This document shows, one piece after another, positions 1 to 7,963 of a DNA stretch of 11,167 nt (positions are counted from its first letter, which is position 1; each line of letters starts with the position of its first letter). The position numbers and the translations under genes are program-made. Source of the DNA: Berkiella sp964502705 (GTDB lineage: Bacteria > Pseudomonadota > Gammaproteobacteria > Berkiellales > Berkiellaceae); assembly GCA_964502705.1 (NCBI GenBank), contig CAZCXZ010000112.1, positions 1 through 11,167 on the forward strand, in the 5' to 3' direction. The notes below the pieces were generated by a model, which ran no database searches, had not been told where the DNA came from, and saw only the letters and a list, made by a program, of their open reading frames with translations.

Positions 1-15
1 CAATAGAATCTTGAT

Positions 16-738
16 CTACCTAAAGTAAAATTTCGCCAACTCCAATAACATAACTAATCTACCTTTTATAATCTGGTAGATGTTTCTCTTTGTGCCACCT
101 AATCCGCGCAAAGTGAAAGTGTTTTGGTGTCTTCTATAGTAAATATAAGGTTTATTGATTAACAATACTTTGCCAGTTAATTCAGCTACTAGCCCCAACC
201 ACAGATCTTGGCCTATTTCTTTTGTTTTCGGAAAGGGAATCGCTTTTTTTAGGATCTCTTTTTTGAAAGCCATACAAGATCCATAATAAGAACTGCGAAT
301 TATATTTTTCAAAATTCCTTTTTTTGAACCGAATAATTTAAAAAAAGAGGGATGAGTCATCTTTAAGTTTTCGTCCGTAACGATAGAATCGTGTAAAACT
401 AAATCATAAGAAATTAAAGATTCATTTATATCTTTTACCTTATTTTCAAGCCAGACATCGTCTTGGTCAGACAGATAAATAAAATCGCCGGAAGATTTAA
501 CTAAAGCATTTTGGAAATTCTGAATAGGGTCTCTGAACTTTTGAAATAGGAAAAGTTGGATTCTTGAGTCTTTGGACGCAAAATCTTGCAATATCTCGAC
601 CGTTCCATCTGTGGAAGAGTCATCTGATATGATGACTTCGTCATTTTCTGATAGTTGCTTAAGGATTGAATTGAGTTGTTCTACTATGTATTTCTCACCG
701 TTATATGTTGCCATACATACTGAAATTTTAGGTTTCAT
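16..738 (-). CDS. GT2 family glycosyltransferase, possibly a rhamnosyltransferase
   Basis: This is a cytoplasmic GT-A fold transferase of about 240 residues that would add a sugar to the growing O-antigen unit. The N-terminus has the family-2 pattern ISVCMATYNGEKYI (residues 5-18), the nucleotide-binding SDDSSTDGT (38-46) and the metal-binding DQDD (91-94) followed by VW. The later YYGSCMAF (151-158) and GQDLW (176-180) fit the acceptor half of the GT2 subgroup that includes many rhamnosyltransferases. I chose the ATG at 738 because GGGAG lies 8 bases upstream of it. The upstream in-frame GTG (753) would place that Shine-Dalgarno inside the gene. It is transcribed away from the rhamnose genes. 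The C-terminus is shorter than the roughly 300 residues I expect for this subgroup, so a small truncation is possible. The family is clear. Rhamnose as substrate is inferred from context only. Confidence 0.88.
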   Translation of the reverse strand: MKPKISVCMATYNGEKYIVEQLNSILKQLSENDEVIISDDSSTDGTVEILQDFASKDSRIQLFLFQKFRDPIQNFQNALVKSSGDFIYLSDQDDVWLENKVKDINESLISYDLVLHDSIVTDENLKMTHPSFFKLFGSKKGILKNIIRSSYYGSCMAFKKEILKKAIPFPKTKEIGQDLWLGLVAELTGKVLLINKPYIYYRRHQNTFTLRGLGGTKRNIYQIIKGRLVMLLELAKFYFR

Positions 739-897
739 AGATGTTACTCCCACTCTATTTGGATTTCATAATCTGAATACAAAATATTGTTATCTACTCT
801 GTTTGAATCTGTTATTATTTTCTTCTATTGACATGTGTCTCTAAGGAAAAGATCTTGTCGGAAGAGTTCTGAAAAAGAGCGCTGATTTGCAAAATAT
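739..897. promoter_or_regulatory. Divergent intergenic region with putative promoters
   Basis: This 159-bp gap separates the minus-strand glycosyltransferase from rfbC and must hold the promoters of both. On the plus strand a perfect -35 hexamer TTGACA lies at 828-833. The hexamer 17 bases later (851-856, GATCTT) matches TATAAT at only three positions, so the -10 is weak. On the minus strand the clearest signal is GGGAG just before the ATG at 738. I could not fix a convincing -35/-10 pair there. No JUMPstart/ops-like element is visible. The region just before rfbC has no strong Shine-Dalgarno. Confidence 0.4.
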
Positions 898-1446
898 ATG
901 AAAACCCAATTTTTTCCAATCTCTGGACCAGTGTTAATTTTACCAACGGTTCATGGAGATGAAAGAGGCTTTTTTTTAGAATCTTTTAAAGCTTCTGAAT
1001 ATTCTTCCTTGGGCATCCCTTCGTTGTTTCAACAAGATAATCACTCTAAGTCAAATAAAAATGTTTTACGAGGTTTGCATTTTCAAGCACCACCGATGGA
1101 CCAGGGTAAATTAGTCAGAGTTGTTCGGGGATCAGTGCTCGATGTAGCAGTTGATATACGAAAAAATTCGAAAACTTATGGCCAATCGGTATCAGTTACT
1201 TTAACCGAAAAGAACCATGAGATATTTTGGGTTCCTTCTGGATTTGCCCATGGTTTTTTGGTTTTAGAAGACAATACGGAATTTTTATACAAAGTAACGA
1301 ATGAATATTCTAAAGCTGATGAGGGGGGAATTCTTTTTAATGATCCTGCTCTTAAGATTGATTGGGGTATTGATGAATCCTTATGTATTTTATCTGATAA
1401 GGATAGAATACTTCCACTTTTAAAGGACCTAGTTAGTCCCTTTTAG
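898..1446 (+). CDS. rfbC: dTDP-4-dehydrorhamnose 3,5-epimerase RfbC (RmlC)
   Basis: RfbC converts dTDP-4-keto-6-deoxy-D-glucose to dTDP-4-keto-L-rhamnose, the third step of dTDP-L-rhamnose synthesis in the cytoplasm. The 182 residues match the full family length. Visible signatures are DERGFFLESF (21-30), QDNHSKSNKNVLRGLHFQ (46-63) holding the expected catalytic His61, the cupin strand GKLVRVVRGSVLDVAVDIR (70-88), WVPSGFAHGF (111-120), and Tyr131 at the position of the family's catalytic tyrosine. A conserved Asp168 follows near the C-terminus. ATG 898 is the only plausible start, because an in-frame TGA lies at 883 with no start codon between. The Shine-Dalgarno is weak. It is the first gene of the plus-strand series and is followed by rfbB after 58 bp. 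An 8-T run (970-977) and a 6-G run (1323-1328) lie in the frame but do not disrupt it. Confidence 0.96.
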   Translation: MKTQFFPISGPVLILPTVHGDERGFFLESFKASEYSSLGIPSLFQQDNHSKSNKNVLRGLHFQAPPMDQGKLVRVVRGSVLDVAVDIRKNSKTYGQSVSVTLTEKNHEIFWVPSGFAHGFLVLEDNTEFLYKVTNEYSKADEGGILFNDPALKIDWGIDESLCILSDKDRILPLLKDLVSPF

Positions 1447-1504
1447 TTATATTATCATCGTATAAATTTTTTAGTTAACACATAAGGATACTGAAAGACC
1501 TCAA

Positions 1505-2560
1505 ATGAAAGCGAGAAAGATTCTTGTCACAGGTGGAGCTGGTTTTATTGGCTCAAATTTTGTTCATACAATACTTGAGTCAAATGAAGATGTTTTAATT
1601 ACGGTTATTGATAAATTAACCTATGCAGGTAATTTAAAAAACTTAGAAAAATGGAAAAATGACCCCAGGTTGCAGTTTATCAAACTAGATATTACCGACA
1701 AATCAGAGTTATTTGCTAAGTTGGAAAATTCCTCTTTCTCCGAGATCGCACATTTTGCCGCGGAATCCCATGTAGACAGATCCATTCTTGGACCGGAAGA
1801 ATTTGTGAAAACAAATTTACTGGGCACTTTCTATATGTTAGAATTTGCAAGAATGTTGCATTCGAAAAATGAACTTAGGTTATTCCTTCACGTTTCTACT
1901 GACGAAGTATTTGGCTCATTAAGCGAAGATGGTGCATTTACGGAATCAACTCCCTATGCGCCTAATTCTCCATATTCAGCATCGAAAGCAGGATCCGACC
2001 ATTTAGTTAGGGCCTACTTCCATACATATGGTTTACCCGTGATCACAACGAACTGCTCCAACAATTATGGTCCATATCATTTCCCAGAAAAACTAATCCC
2101 TCTTATGATTTTAAATTGCCTACAGGGGAAGTCCCTTCCTGTTTATGGAACAGGAGAAAATGTCAGAGATTGGCTATATGTGAAAGATCATTGCCTAGCA
2201 ATTGATTTGGTGATGCGAACTGGAAAGTTTGGCGAAACATACAATATTGGAACAAGAAACGAAAAAAACAATTTGGAGATTGTTTATAAAATTTGTGAGC
2301 TGATGGATAAAAAAAATCCGGCAGGTGCTCCTCATAAAAAATTAATTCAATTTGTCAAAGATCGGCCAGGACATGATTTTCGTTATGCGATCGATCCTTC
2401 CAAAATTGAAATTGAATTGGGTTGGAAACCTAAATATCAATTCGAAGAAGCGATTGAAGAAACCGTAAATTGGTTTTTGGAAAATAGATCTTGGTGGGAA
2501 GAGATTCTTTCTGGCGAATACAGCAAATACTATGATTCACAATATAAGGAATTGAGATAG
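1505..2560 (+). CDS. rfbB: dTDP-glucose 4,6-dehydratase RfbB (RmlB)
   Basis: RfbB turns dTDP-D-glucose into dTDP-4-keto-6-deoxy-D-glucose, the second step of dTDP-L-rhamnose synthesis. It is a complete 351-residue extended short-chain dehydrogenase. The Rossmann NAD-binding motif GGAGFIG is at 10-16, DKLTYAGNL at 36-44, and the AAESHVDRS segment at 85-93. The catalytic Thr-Asp-Glu (132-134, in STDEVFGSL) is present, as is the YxxxK pair (Tyr157, Lys161). The substrate-binding TNCSNNYGPYHFPEKLIPL (182-200) and VYGTGENVRDWLYV (213-226) are also intact. Its stop codon lies 2 bp before the rfbA start, so the two are very likely cotranscribed and translationally coupled. AAGGA lies 16 bases before its own ATG, farther than usual. 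An 8-A run (2309-2316) is in frame. Confidence 0.97.
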   Translation: MKARKILVTGGAGFIGSNFVHTILESNEDVLITVIDKLTYAGNLKNLEKWKNDPRLQFIKLDITDKSELFAKLENSSFSEIAHFAAESHVDRSILGPEEFVKTNLLGTFYMLEFARMLHSKNELRLFLHVSTDEVFGSLSEDGAFTESTPYAPNSPYSASKAGSDHLVRAYFHTYGLPVITTNCSNNYGPYHFPEKLIPLMILNCLQGKSLPVYGTGENVRDWLYVKDHCLAIDLVMRTGKFGETYNIGTRNEKNNLEIVYKICELMDKKNPAGAPHKKLIQFVKDRPGHDFRYAIDPSKIEIELGWKPKYQFEEAIEETVNWFLENRSWWEEILSGEYSKYYDSQYKELR

Positions 2561-2562
2561 TT

Positions 2563-3441
2563 ATGAAGGGTATCATTTTAGCAGGCGGTTCTGGGACTCG
2601 TTTGTATCCTGTGACAAAGGTAGTAAGTAAACAACTTCTTCCTATATATGACAAACCCATGATCTATTACCCTCTTAGTACTCTTATGTTAGCAGGGATT
2701 AAAGACATACTAATCATATCCACCCCTGAGTCCACGCCACTTTTTCGCGATATGTTAGGAGATGGATCTCAATGGGGTATTTCACTTCAGTATGAAATAT
2801 AACCTTCTCCTGACGGACTTGCGCAAGCCTTCCTCATTGGGGAAAGGTTCTTAAATGGTGGGGAACCTAGTGCTTTAATTCTGGGAGATAATATTTTTTT
2901 TGGACATGGAATGGAAGAGCAACTAAATGCAGCTGTTAATAAAAAATTAGGTGCTACTGTCTTTGCCTATCATGTAAATGATCCAGAAAGATATGGTGTT
3001 GTTGAATTTGATAGTGAAAGAAAAGCTGTTTCAATTGAAGAAAAGCCTATCAAACCTAAGAGTAGTTATGCTGTCACTGGTTTGTATTTTTATGATTCCA
3101 ATGTAGTTGAGTATGCAAAACAAGTGAAACCTTCGAAACGGGGTGAACTCGAAATTACAGACCTAAACAGGATTTATTTGGAAAAAGGTCTTTTGGATGT
3201 TCAACTTATGGGAAGAGGGTATGCTTGGTTGGATACAGGTACTCACGAATCACTTCTTGAAGCATCCACCTTTGTTGAAACTGTTGAAAGAAGACAGGGT
3301 TTGAAAATTGCTTGCCCCGAGGAAATTGCCTACCGTAAGGGATTGATCAATAAGGCTGAATTGGAAAAATTAGCCGAACCCTTAAAGAAAAATGGATATG
3401 GTCAATATTTAATTCGCATTCTCAATGAAACAATATATTGA
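2563..3441 (+). pseudogene. rfbA: Glucose-1-phosphate thymidylyltransferase RfbA (RmlA), interrupted by an in-frame stop
   Basis: RfbA joins glucose-1-phosphate and dTTP to give dTDP-glucose, the first step of the rhamnose pathway. The reading frame spans 292 codons, the full family length, but codon 80 is TAA (2800-2802). Before it, residues 1-79 hold the nucleotide-binding GGSGTRLYP (8-16), SKQLLP (22-27) with the catalytic lysine, and YDKPMIYYPLSTLMLAGI. After it, in the same frame, come PSPDGLAQAF (81-90), LGDN (107-110) with the metal-binding aspartate, YHVNDPERYGVVEF, EEKP (159-162), VTGLYFYD, RGYAWLDTGTHESLLEA and NGYGQYL, all as in intact RmlA. The family motif is QPSPDGLAQAF, so a single C-to-T change of CAA explains the stop. 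A restart at ATG 2911 would give 176 residues without the nucleotide-binding site. The rest of the gene shows no decay. The true state could be a recent null, a sequencing error or readthrough. Confidence 0.93.
2800..2802 (+). other. Premature TAA stop inside rfbA (codon 80)
   Basis: The codons before it encode LQYEI and those after encode PSPDGLAQAF in the same frame, so no base has been gained or lost. Homologues that I know carry glutamine at this point. In Pseudomonas aeruginosa RmlA it is, from memory, Gln82, which contacts the thymine base. The base after the stop is C, a context that tends to weaken termination. Confidence 0.9.
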
Positions 3442-3468
3442 AATGGAATTATTAATTTATAGTTTATT

Positions 3469-4335
3469 ATGAAGAGAATTCTTGTTACAGGATCTACTGG
3501 TCAATTAGGAAATGAGTTGCGTGTTCTCTCCAAGTTAGAGAGGGATTATCAATTTGAATTTCTAGATCGGTCCCAATTAGATATATCATCTGAAGAAGGC
3601 ATTCGAAATTTCTTTGCGCAAAGCGGTACTTCCGAAATTTTTGCGATCATTAATGCATCCGCTTATACTGCCGTTGATTTAGCTGAGAAAGACCAAATAA
3701 ATGCACGATTAGTGAATGCAACTGGTCCGAAGATTCTTGCCTTGTTGGCAAAATCGATCGGAGCAAAATTCATTCATATATCTACGGATTTTGTATTCGA
3801 CGGAAATAACTCACGTCCTTATTTGGAATCAGATTCGAAGAATCCTATTTCAGTTTACGGCAAAACTAAGTCAGAGGGCGAAGATTTAGTTTTAGAGGCG
3901 AATTCAGATGCCACGATCATTCGAACATCTTGGGTTTTTTCCAAATATGGTAAAAACTTTTTTAATACAATTGCTAGGTTAGCTAAAGAAAGAGAAAGTC
4001 TATCGGTAATTGATGACCAAATAGGTTCACCAACTTGGGCGGGAGACCTAGCTCGGGTTAGTTTTCATGCGGCCTTGTCTGAGAAAAGCGGCATCTTCCA
4101 TTTTTCGAATGAAGGAGTTGCTAGTTGGTATGATTTTGCTTATGAGATTGTTCGTGCACTTGGATATAATTGTAAAGTATTACCTATCGCGACAGAAGAT
4201 TATCCTACCGATGCAAAACGTCCATCTTACAGTGTTTTAAGTAAGAAAAAGTTCAGAAGGGATTTTGTTTTTAAGAACGTTCATTGGAAGGAAAGACTAT
4301 ATAGTTTAGTGGATGAAATTAGAGAAGAAAGATGA
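3469..4335 (+). CDS. rfbD: dTDP-4-dehydrorhamnose reductase RfbD (RmlD)
   Basis: RfbD reduces dTDP-4-keto-L-rhamnose with NAD(P)H to dTDP-L-rhamnose, the last step of the pathway. The protein is a complete 288-residue RmlD-type short-chain dehydrogenase. Visible are the cofactor loop GSTGQLG (8-14), LDIS (37-40), NASAYTAVD (62-70), STDFVFDG (105-112), the YxxxK pair in YGKTKSEGE (Tyr130, Lys134), RTSWVFS, DQIGSPTWAGDLA and, near the C-terminus, RPSYSVLSKKK. It follows rfbA after 27 bp, and the bases before its ATG show no clear Shine-Dalgarno. Translation may therefore depend on context or on ribosomes arriving from rfbA, in which case the rfbA stop could lower RfbD output. That polar effect is inference. 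Confidence 0.96.
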   Translation: MKRILVTGSTGQLGNELRVLSKLERDYQFEFLDRSQLDISSEEGIRNFFAQSGTSEIFAIINASAYTAVDLAEKDQINARLVNATGPKILALLAKSIGAKFIHISTDFVFDGNNSRPYLESDSKNPISVYGKTKSEGEDLVLEANSDATIIRTSWVFSKYGKNFFNTIARLAKERESLSVIDDQIGSPTWAGDLARVSFHAALSEKSGIFHFSNEGVASWYDFAYEIVRALGYNCKVLPIATEDYPTDAKRPSYSVLSKKKFRRDFVFKNVHWKERLYSLVDEIREER

Positions 4336-4388
4336 CAATCAAATTCTTGTCTATGGAAGCTGAGTATTTTTAATAAGAAGAAAGATTT

Positions 4389-5150
4389 ATGCCAAAAGTG
4401 TCTGTAATTATGCCCGCATACAACGCGGTAGCCTACCTTGAAGAATCTGTAAACTCTCTAATAAACCAAACCTTTAGAGATTGGGAATTGTTGCTTGTGG
4501 ATGATTGTTCCAAGGATGAGACAGCGACTCTTGCTAAAAAAATTGCTTCTTCTGATTCTCGTATTCAGTTTATACAAAAGGATAAAAACTCAGGATCAGC
4601 GGATACTCGAAATACGGGGATCAGGTTGTCCTCTGGAGAATATATCGCATTTTTAGATGCAGATGACCTTTGGGAATCGAATTTCTTAGAAACGATGATT
4701 CCATTTATGGAAAGTAAAAAAGCTGCATTTTCATTTTCATCTTATCGAATCGTCGATGAAAATGGGTTCGAATTTTGCGAGCCGTTTCTTGTTAAATCGA
4801 AAGAATATTCTTATCGGGATTTATTACATTACAATCGAGTTGGATTACTTACTGCTGTTTATCATGTACCAAGTGTAGGCAAAAAATACTTCGATCCAAG
4901 TTTGAAAAGCCTTAGAGATGATTATGCTCTTTGGTTGGATATATTACGAGATGGTAAGATTGCATACACAAACGAAGCCATTTTAGCAAGTTATCGTGTG
5001 AGGAGAGGGGCTGCTACATCTAACAAGAAAAAAGTAATGATTGCACATTTCCGAATGTTGAAAAACCGTGAAAATATTTCCTTTTTATATGCATTAGTGC
5101 TCACCTTGATTCATGGCTTTATGGGACTTCGTAAATATAGAAATAAATAG
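4389..5150 (+). CDS. GT2 family glycosyltransferase, TuaG/WfgS-like
   Basis: This is a complete 253-residue cytoplasmic GT-A transferase for O-unit assembly. It has the N-terminal VSVIMPAYNAVAYLEESVNSL (4-24), the nucleotide-binding VDDCSKDET (37-45), NSGSADTRNTGI (67-78) and the metal-binding FLDADDLW (88-95). The RDDYALWLDIL stretch (176-186) supplies the expected acidic residues of the acceptor half. The order and spacing resemble the TuaG/WfgS group of wall and O-antigen glycosyltransferases. A hydrophobic stretch near residues 230-245 may associate with the membrane. It lies 53 bp after rfbD in the same orientation and 73 bp before the next gene, so it is probably part of the same transcript. 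Just upstream of the ATG is the purine-rich AAGAAGAAAGA. The sugar and linkage cannot be read from the sequence. Confidence 0.92.
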   Translation: MPKVSVIMPAYNAVAYLEESVNSLINQTFRDWELLLVDDCSKDETATLAKKIASSDSRIQFIQKDKNSGSADTRNTGIRLSSGEYIAFLDADDLWESNFLETMIPFMESKKAAFSFSSYRIVDENGFEFCEPFLVKSKEYSYRDLLHYNRVGLLTAVYHVPSVGKKYFDPSLKSLRDDYALWLDILRDGKIAYTNEAILASYRVRRGAATSNKKKVMIAHFRMLKNRENISFLYALVLTLIHGFMGLRKYRNK

Positions 5151-5223
5151 CCATCTCTAGATCGCATATATCCGTTTTTACCGCTTGACTTTCATTTATG
5201 TCTGTAATTCCTAGATAGTAGCT

Positions 5224-6018
5224 ATGGTCGCTAGACGTAACCTCGGAACTACCGAGAAAGCAAACAAAACATCCCTAATCATTCCTATTTATAATGAATC
5301 CTCCCATTTGGAGGAGTTCCTAGGGAAGGTTGATTCCCTTCATTTGCCTACCAAAAAAGAGCTCGTATTTATAGACGATGCCTCTCGTGACAACTCCCTT
5401 GAGATTTTGAAAAAATTTCGGTTTCGTTCGGAACATAAAATTTTGAGCCAAGGTAAAAATCAAGGTAAGGGCGCAGCTTTACACCGAGGATTTATGGAAG
5501 CAACCGGTAATATCATTATTGTCCAGGATGCTGATTTCGAATACGATATGGACGAAATTCATATGCTGATTGAACCGATTGCTAAGGGTAAAGCGGATGT
5601 TGTATTTGGTTCTCGATTCAAAAAGGATGGCAGACAAGTTCATCGAACCTTTCACTACCTTGTTAATCGAATCCTCACTATACTTTCAAATTTCCTCAGC
5701 GGTCTTCATCTAACGGATATGGAAACTTGTTATAAAGCATTTAGAGCGGAGATCATTCAGAACATTAATCTGGAGTCAAAGCGTTTTGGTTTCGAACCTG
5801 AAATTACGGCAAAGTTAGCACGTCTAAAAGTTAGAGTACAAGAATTTCCTATTTCCTATTACCCAAGAAATTATTTAGAAGGTAAAAAGATAACATGGAA
5901 AGATGGTGTGGCTGCGTTGCGTCACATATTCTATTTCAACGTAATCGTTTCCAAAAAAAGTTTCTTCCAAAAATCAATGCCAGATAAATTCATTCCGAAA
6001 ACCGCCAATTGGCTTTAA
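5224..6018 (+). CDS. DPM1-like GT2 glycosyltransferase, probably polyprenyl-phosphate dependent
   Basis: Enzymes of this group usually move a sugar from a nucleotide donor to polyprenyl phosphate on the cytoplasmic face of the inner membrane. The 264 residues show SLIIPIYNESSHLEEFL (17-33), IDDASRDNS (50-58), GKNQGKGAALHRGF (77-90), QDADFEYD (101-108, with the DAD metal site), VVFGSRF (126-132), TDMETCYKAFR (164-174) and FGFEPEITAKLAR (188-200). The C-terminal part, up to the KITWKDGVAAL region, is the usual end of DPM1-like enzymes. There is no C-terminal membrane segment, so it would act peripherally. An in-frame TAG at 5212 excludes longer versions. The upstream bases give a poor Shine-Dalgarno. 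It ends 1 bp before the next gene and so probably couples to it. Its exact sugar is unknown. Confidence 0.9.
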   Translation: MVARRNLGTTEKANKTSLIIPIYNESSHLEEFLGKVDSLHLPTKKELVFIDDASRDNSLEILKKFRFRSEHKILSQGKNQGKGAALHRGFMEATGNIIIVQDADFEYDMDEIHMLIEPIAKGKADVVFGSRFKKDGRQVHRTFHYLVNRILTILSNFLSGLHLTDMETCYKAFRAEIIQNINLESKRFGFEPEITAKLARLKVRVQEFPISYYPRNYLEGKKITWKDGVAALRHIFYFNVIVSKKSFFQKSMPDKFIPKTANWL

Positions 6019-6019
6019 G

Positions 6020-7963
6020 ATGAAGAGAATTTCTTTTCTCCTATTTGACTTTTTATTCTTTCTTGGTTTTTTAAGTCTTTTTTTGGGAGAAACGAATCAA
6101 AAGTTTTTTAGAAATGATGCAATTGGTTTAGGTTTCTTTCTTTTTTCAGTTTATTTTATCTGGAATTATTCAAAGAAAAGAAACTCACTGACTTCTTTAT
6201 TCCATCTTTTATTTGTTATTTTGCTTTCTAATTTCGTTTTCTTTAAGTTAGCAGAATATGACCCCATTCAACTTTTACCAGAAAAACTAGCGATCAAGTT
6301 ATTTATGTTTTTCTGGGCACTCGGTATAATTTACTTACATGCAAAGTGCTCAGAGAAAGATTTTTTTGCTTTTGGTAGCATCTTCGCAATCCTCCCCTGT
6401 TTTGTTACTTCAAATTTTATGAGTTATCCGGTGATTCCAATCGGATTTGCTCTCGGTCTCTTAGTAAGACACCAAGAATCATTTGAAAAAAATGTTTCAG
6501 GTTATATAATCATTGGTTCTCTTGGCTTTGTCTATTGGATCTGGAAAGATTGGTATGACGACTTTGCCTTAATTAGAATTATTCTTTTGTTTGAGGTATT
6601 AGTTTTTGTTTCTATAGCCAGAACTTGGAAAGACTCAATCAAACAAAGGATAGTGGATGGATTGCTGATAGTATTTTTGATTAATGCTATTGTATTATCA
6701 GTGAAAATGTATTTTGAACCGAATTTCAAAATCGGTGCCTACCGCGAGGATGTTTTCTTAATTCCCGTTAGTTTAATCGGGTCCAATTCGTTTTTAGTTT
6801 TGGGATTGGCAGTTTATTCCATTCACGCTGACCATAAATATAAAAATATGTTTTATATCGGAGTTTTAATTTTTGCTTCTTTTTTGCTGATGGTATCTGT
6901 TTCTAGAATTTCCATTCTGTCAGTTGGACTGCTGGTGTTTTTTATCATATGGAATCAGCGATCCAATTTTGGACGAAGAATTTTGTCATTCCTTTCCCTC
7001 CCATTGATGCTTCTGTATATTATGTTTTTGATATATTCAGAAAAAACTTTGTTGGATATTGGAACGATCGGAATTCGTTTCTCAATCTGGAAACTCCATT
7101 TTTTTTCTACCCTTACCAATGCTCCGGTTTTTGGTTTGGGCTTCAATCCTGAAAAAATAATTCCATTTTTGGATATTCGTTATTTATCCATCGCTGATTT
7201 AGATTTTGTTAAAGAATATATGATCCATTTTCATACCTTTCCTTTAGCTCATAATTTATACTTTCAAATGTTAAGCTCCGTCGGTGTTGTCGGATTATTT
7301 GTTTTTTTCTATTTCGTATCCGTTTCTCTCTTCCGCTTTTTAAGACGTTATACTACATCTTCTCCGAGAGAAAAAATCTTAGCTTCAATTCTTGTTATTT
7401 GGTTGCTCCATGAGTTTTTAGATTTTAGTAGTTTGGAAATTGCGAATGTTTTCTTTTTGGGTATCATTCCCGTTTGTATTTATAACCCTGATCACGAAAT
7501 TGAAAAAAATAAAATAATACTCAATCCATTTTTCTCAAAAATCTTTTTAACGATTTCCTTTTTCATTCTTCTGTTGTTTTCTATTCGGTTTGGTTTTGTC
7601 GAACAGTCTATTTTTAAACACCACAAAGATGTTCAGCTTTCTACATTTTTTGAATTTCAAGCTAAGACAAATCCTTCTCTACGAAATTTTGGAGCTCAAA
7701 ATTCAGAGCTTCTAAAGAATGGGAAGATGCATTTCCTCGGCGAGAGGTATTTTTTTCTAGAACTTGCACTGGCGGCTGGTACGGAAAGGGAGTCGGGATT
7801 ACTTGTTCAATGTTTCGAGACGATGCCTCGGAAAGAACTTTGTTTTGCTAATTTAATGAATTATGTTTCTAAACAACAGAATATGGAAAACTCGATTCAT
7901 ATGAGTCGATATTTTCTATCAGCACAAGATCCATTTGGAATCTATAATCGGGATTTTTTATGA
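6020..7963 (+). CDS. Multi-spanning O-antigen polymerase/ligase-like (Wzy/WaaL, PF04932-type) protein
   Basis: This 647-residue inner-membrane protein has about 14 hydrophobic segments across residues 1-525. The Wzy_C/WaaL-type core runs from about 280 to 435. It has the segment SRISILSVGLLVFF (295-308), a basic GIRFSIWKLHFF (351-362, Arg353), the GLGFNP turn (372-377), then a long loop ending in AHNLYFQMLSSVGVVGLF (410-427) with the His411-Asn412 pair. It would act on undecaprenyl-linked glycans at the periplasmic face, either polymerising O-units or ligating glycan to an acceptor. The sequence cannot separate these. A last membrane helix (about 506-523) is followed by some 120 non-membrane residues, more than in typical ligases of about 400 residues. 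The start is 1 bp after the preceding stop, and its TGA overlaps the next ATG. The family call is good and the precise role open. Confidence 0.8.
   Translation: MKRISFLLFDFLFFLGFLSLFLGETNQKFFRNDAIGLGFFLFSVYFIWNYSKKRNSLTSLFHLLFVILLSNFVFFKLAEYDPIQLLPEKLAIKLFMFFWALGIIYLHAKCSEKDFFAFGSIFAILPCFVTSNFMSYPVIPIGFALGLLVRHQESFEKNVSGYIIIGSLGFVYWIWKDWYDDFALIRIILLFEVLVFVSIARTWKDSIKQRIVDGLLIVFLINAIVLSVKMYFEPNFKIGAYREDVFLIPVSLIGSNSFLVLGLAVYSIHADHKYKNMFYIGVLIFASFLLMVSVSRISILSVGLLVFFIIWNQRSNFGRRILSFLSLPLMLLYIMFLIYSEKTLLDIGTIGIRFSIWKLHFFSTLTNAPVFGLGFNPEKIIPFLDIRYLSIADLDFVKEYMIHFHTFPLAHNLYFQMLSSVGVVGLFVFFYFVSVSLFRFLRRYTTSSPREKILASILVIWLLHEFLDFSSLEIANVFFLGIIPVCIYNPDHEIEKNKIILNPFFSKIFLTISFFILLLFSIRFGFVEQSIFKHHKDVQLSTFFEFQAKTNPSLRNFGAQNSELLKNGKMHFLGERYFFLELALAAGTERESGLLVQCFETMPRKELCFANLMNYVSKQQNMENSIHMSRYFLSAQDPFGIYNRDFL

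Noticed and set aside
572..844. Plus-strand 90-residue reading frame across the divergent gap
   Set aside because: It lies mostly antisense to a well-supported glycosyltransferase and shows no protein-family features.
841..890. Imperfect purine-rich repeats (GGAAAAGATCTT and GGAAGAGTTCT) upstream of rfbC as operators
   Set aside because: The match is short and imperfect, and no stable hairpin or known operator pattern results.
970..977. 8-T run in rfbC, with similar 8-base runs at 2309-2316, 2894-2901 and 7963-7970, as phase-variation tracts
   Set aside because: All are in frame and short, and such runs are frequent in AT-rich coding DNA. Nothing points to switching beyond length.
2563..3441. 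Reading rfbA as two separate genes (2563-2802 and 2911-3441)
   Set aside because: Both halves are in one frame and together match a single full-length RmlA, including the codons between stop and ATG. A split-gene reading leaves neither half able to fold as the known enzyme.
5185..5217. TTGACT in the 73-bp gap before the DPM1-like gene as an internal promoter
   Set aside because: No -10 hexamer lies at 16-18 bases. The nearest TATAAT-like options are at spacings of about 12 or 21.
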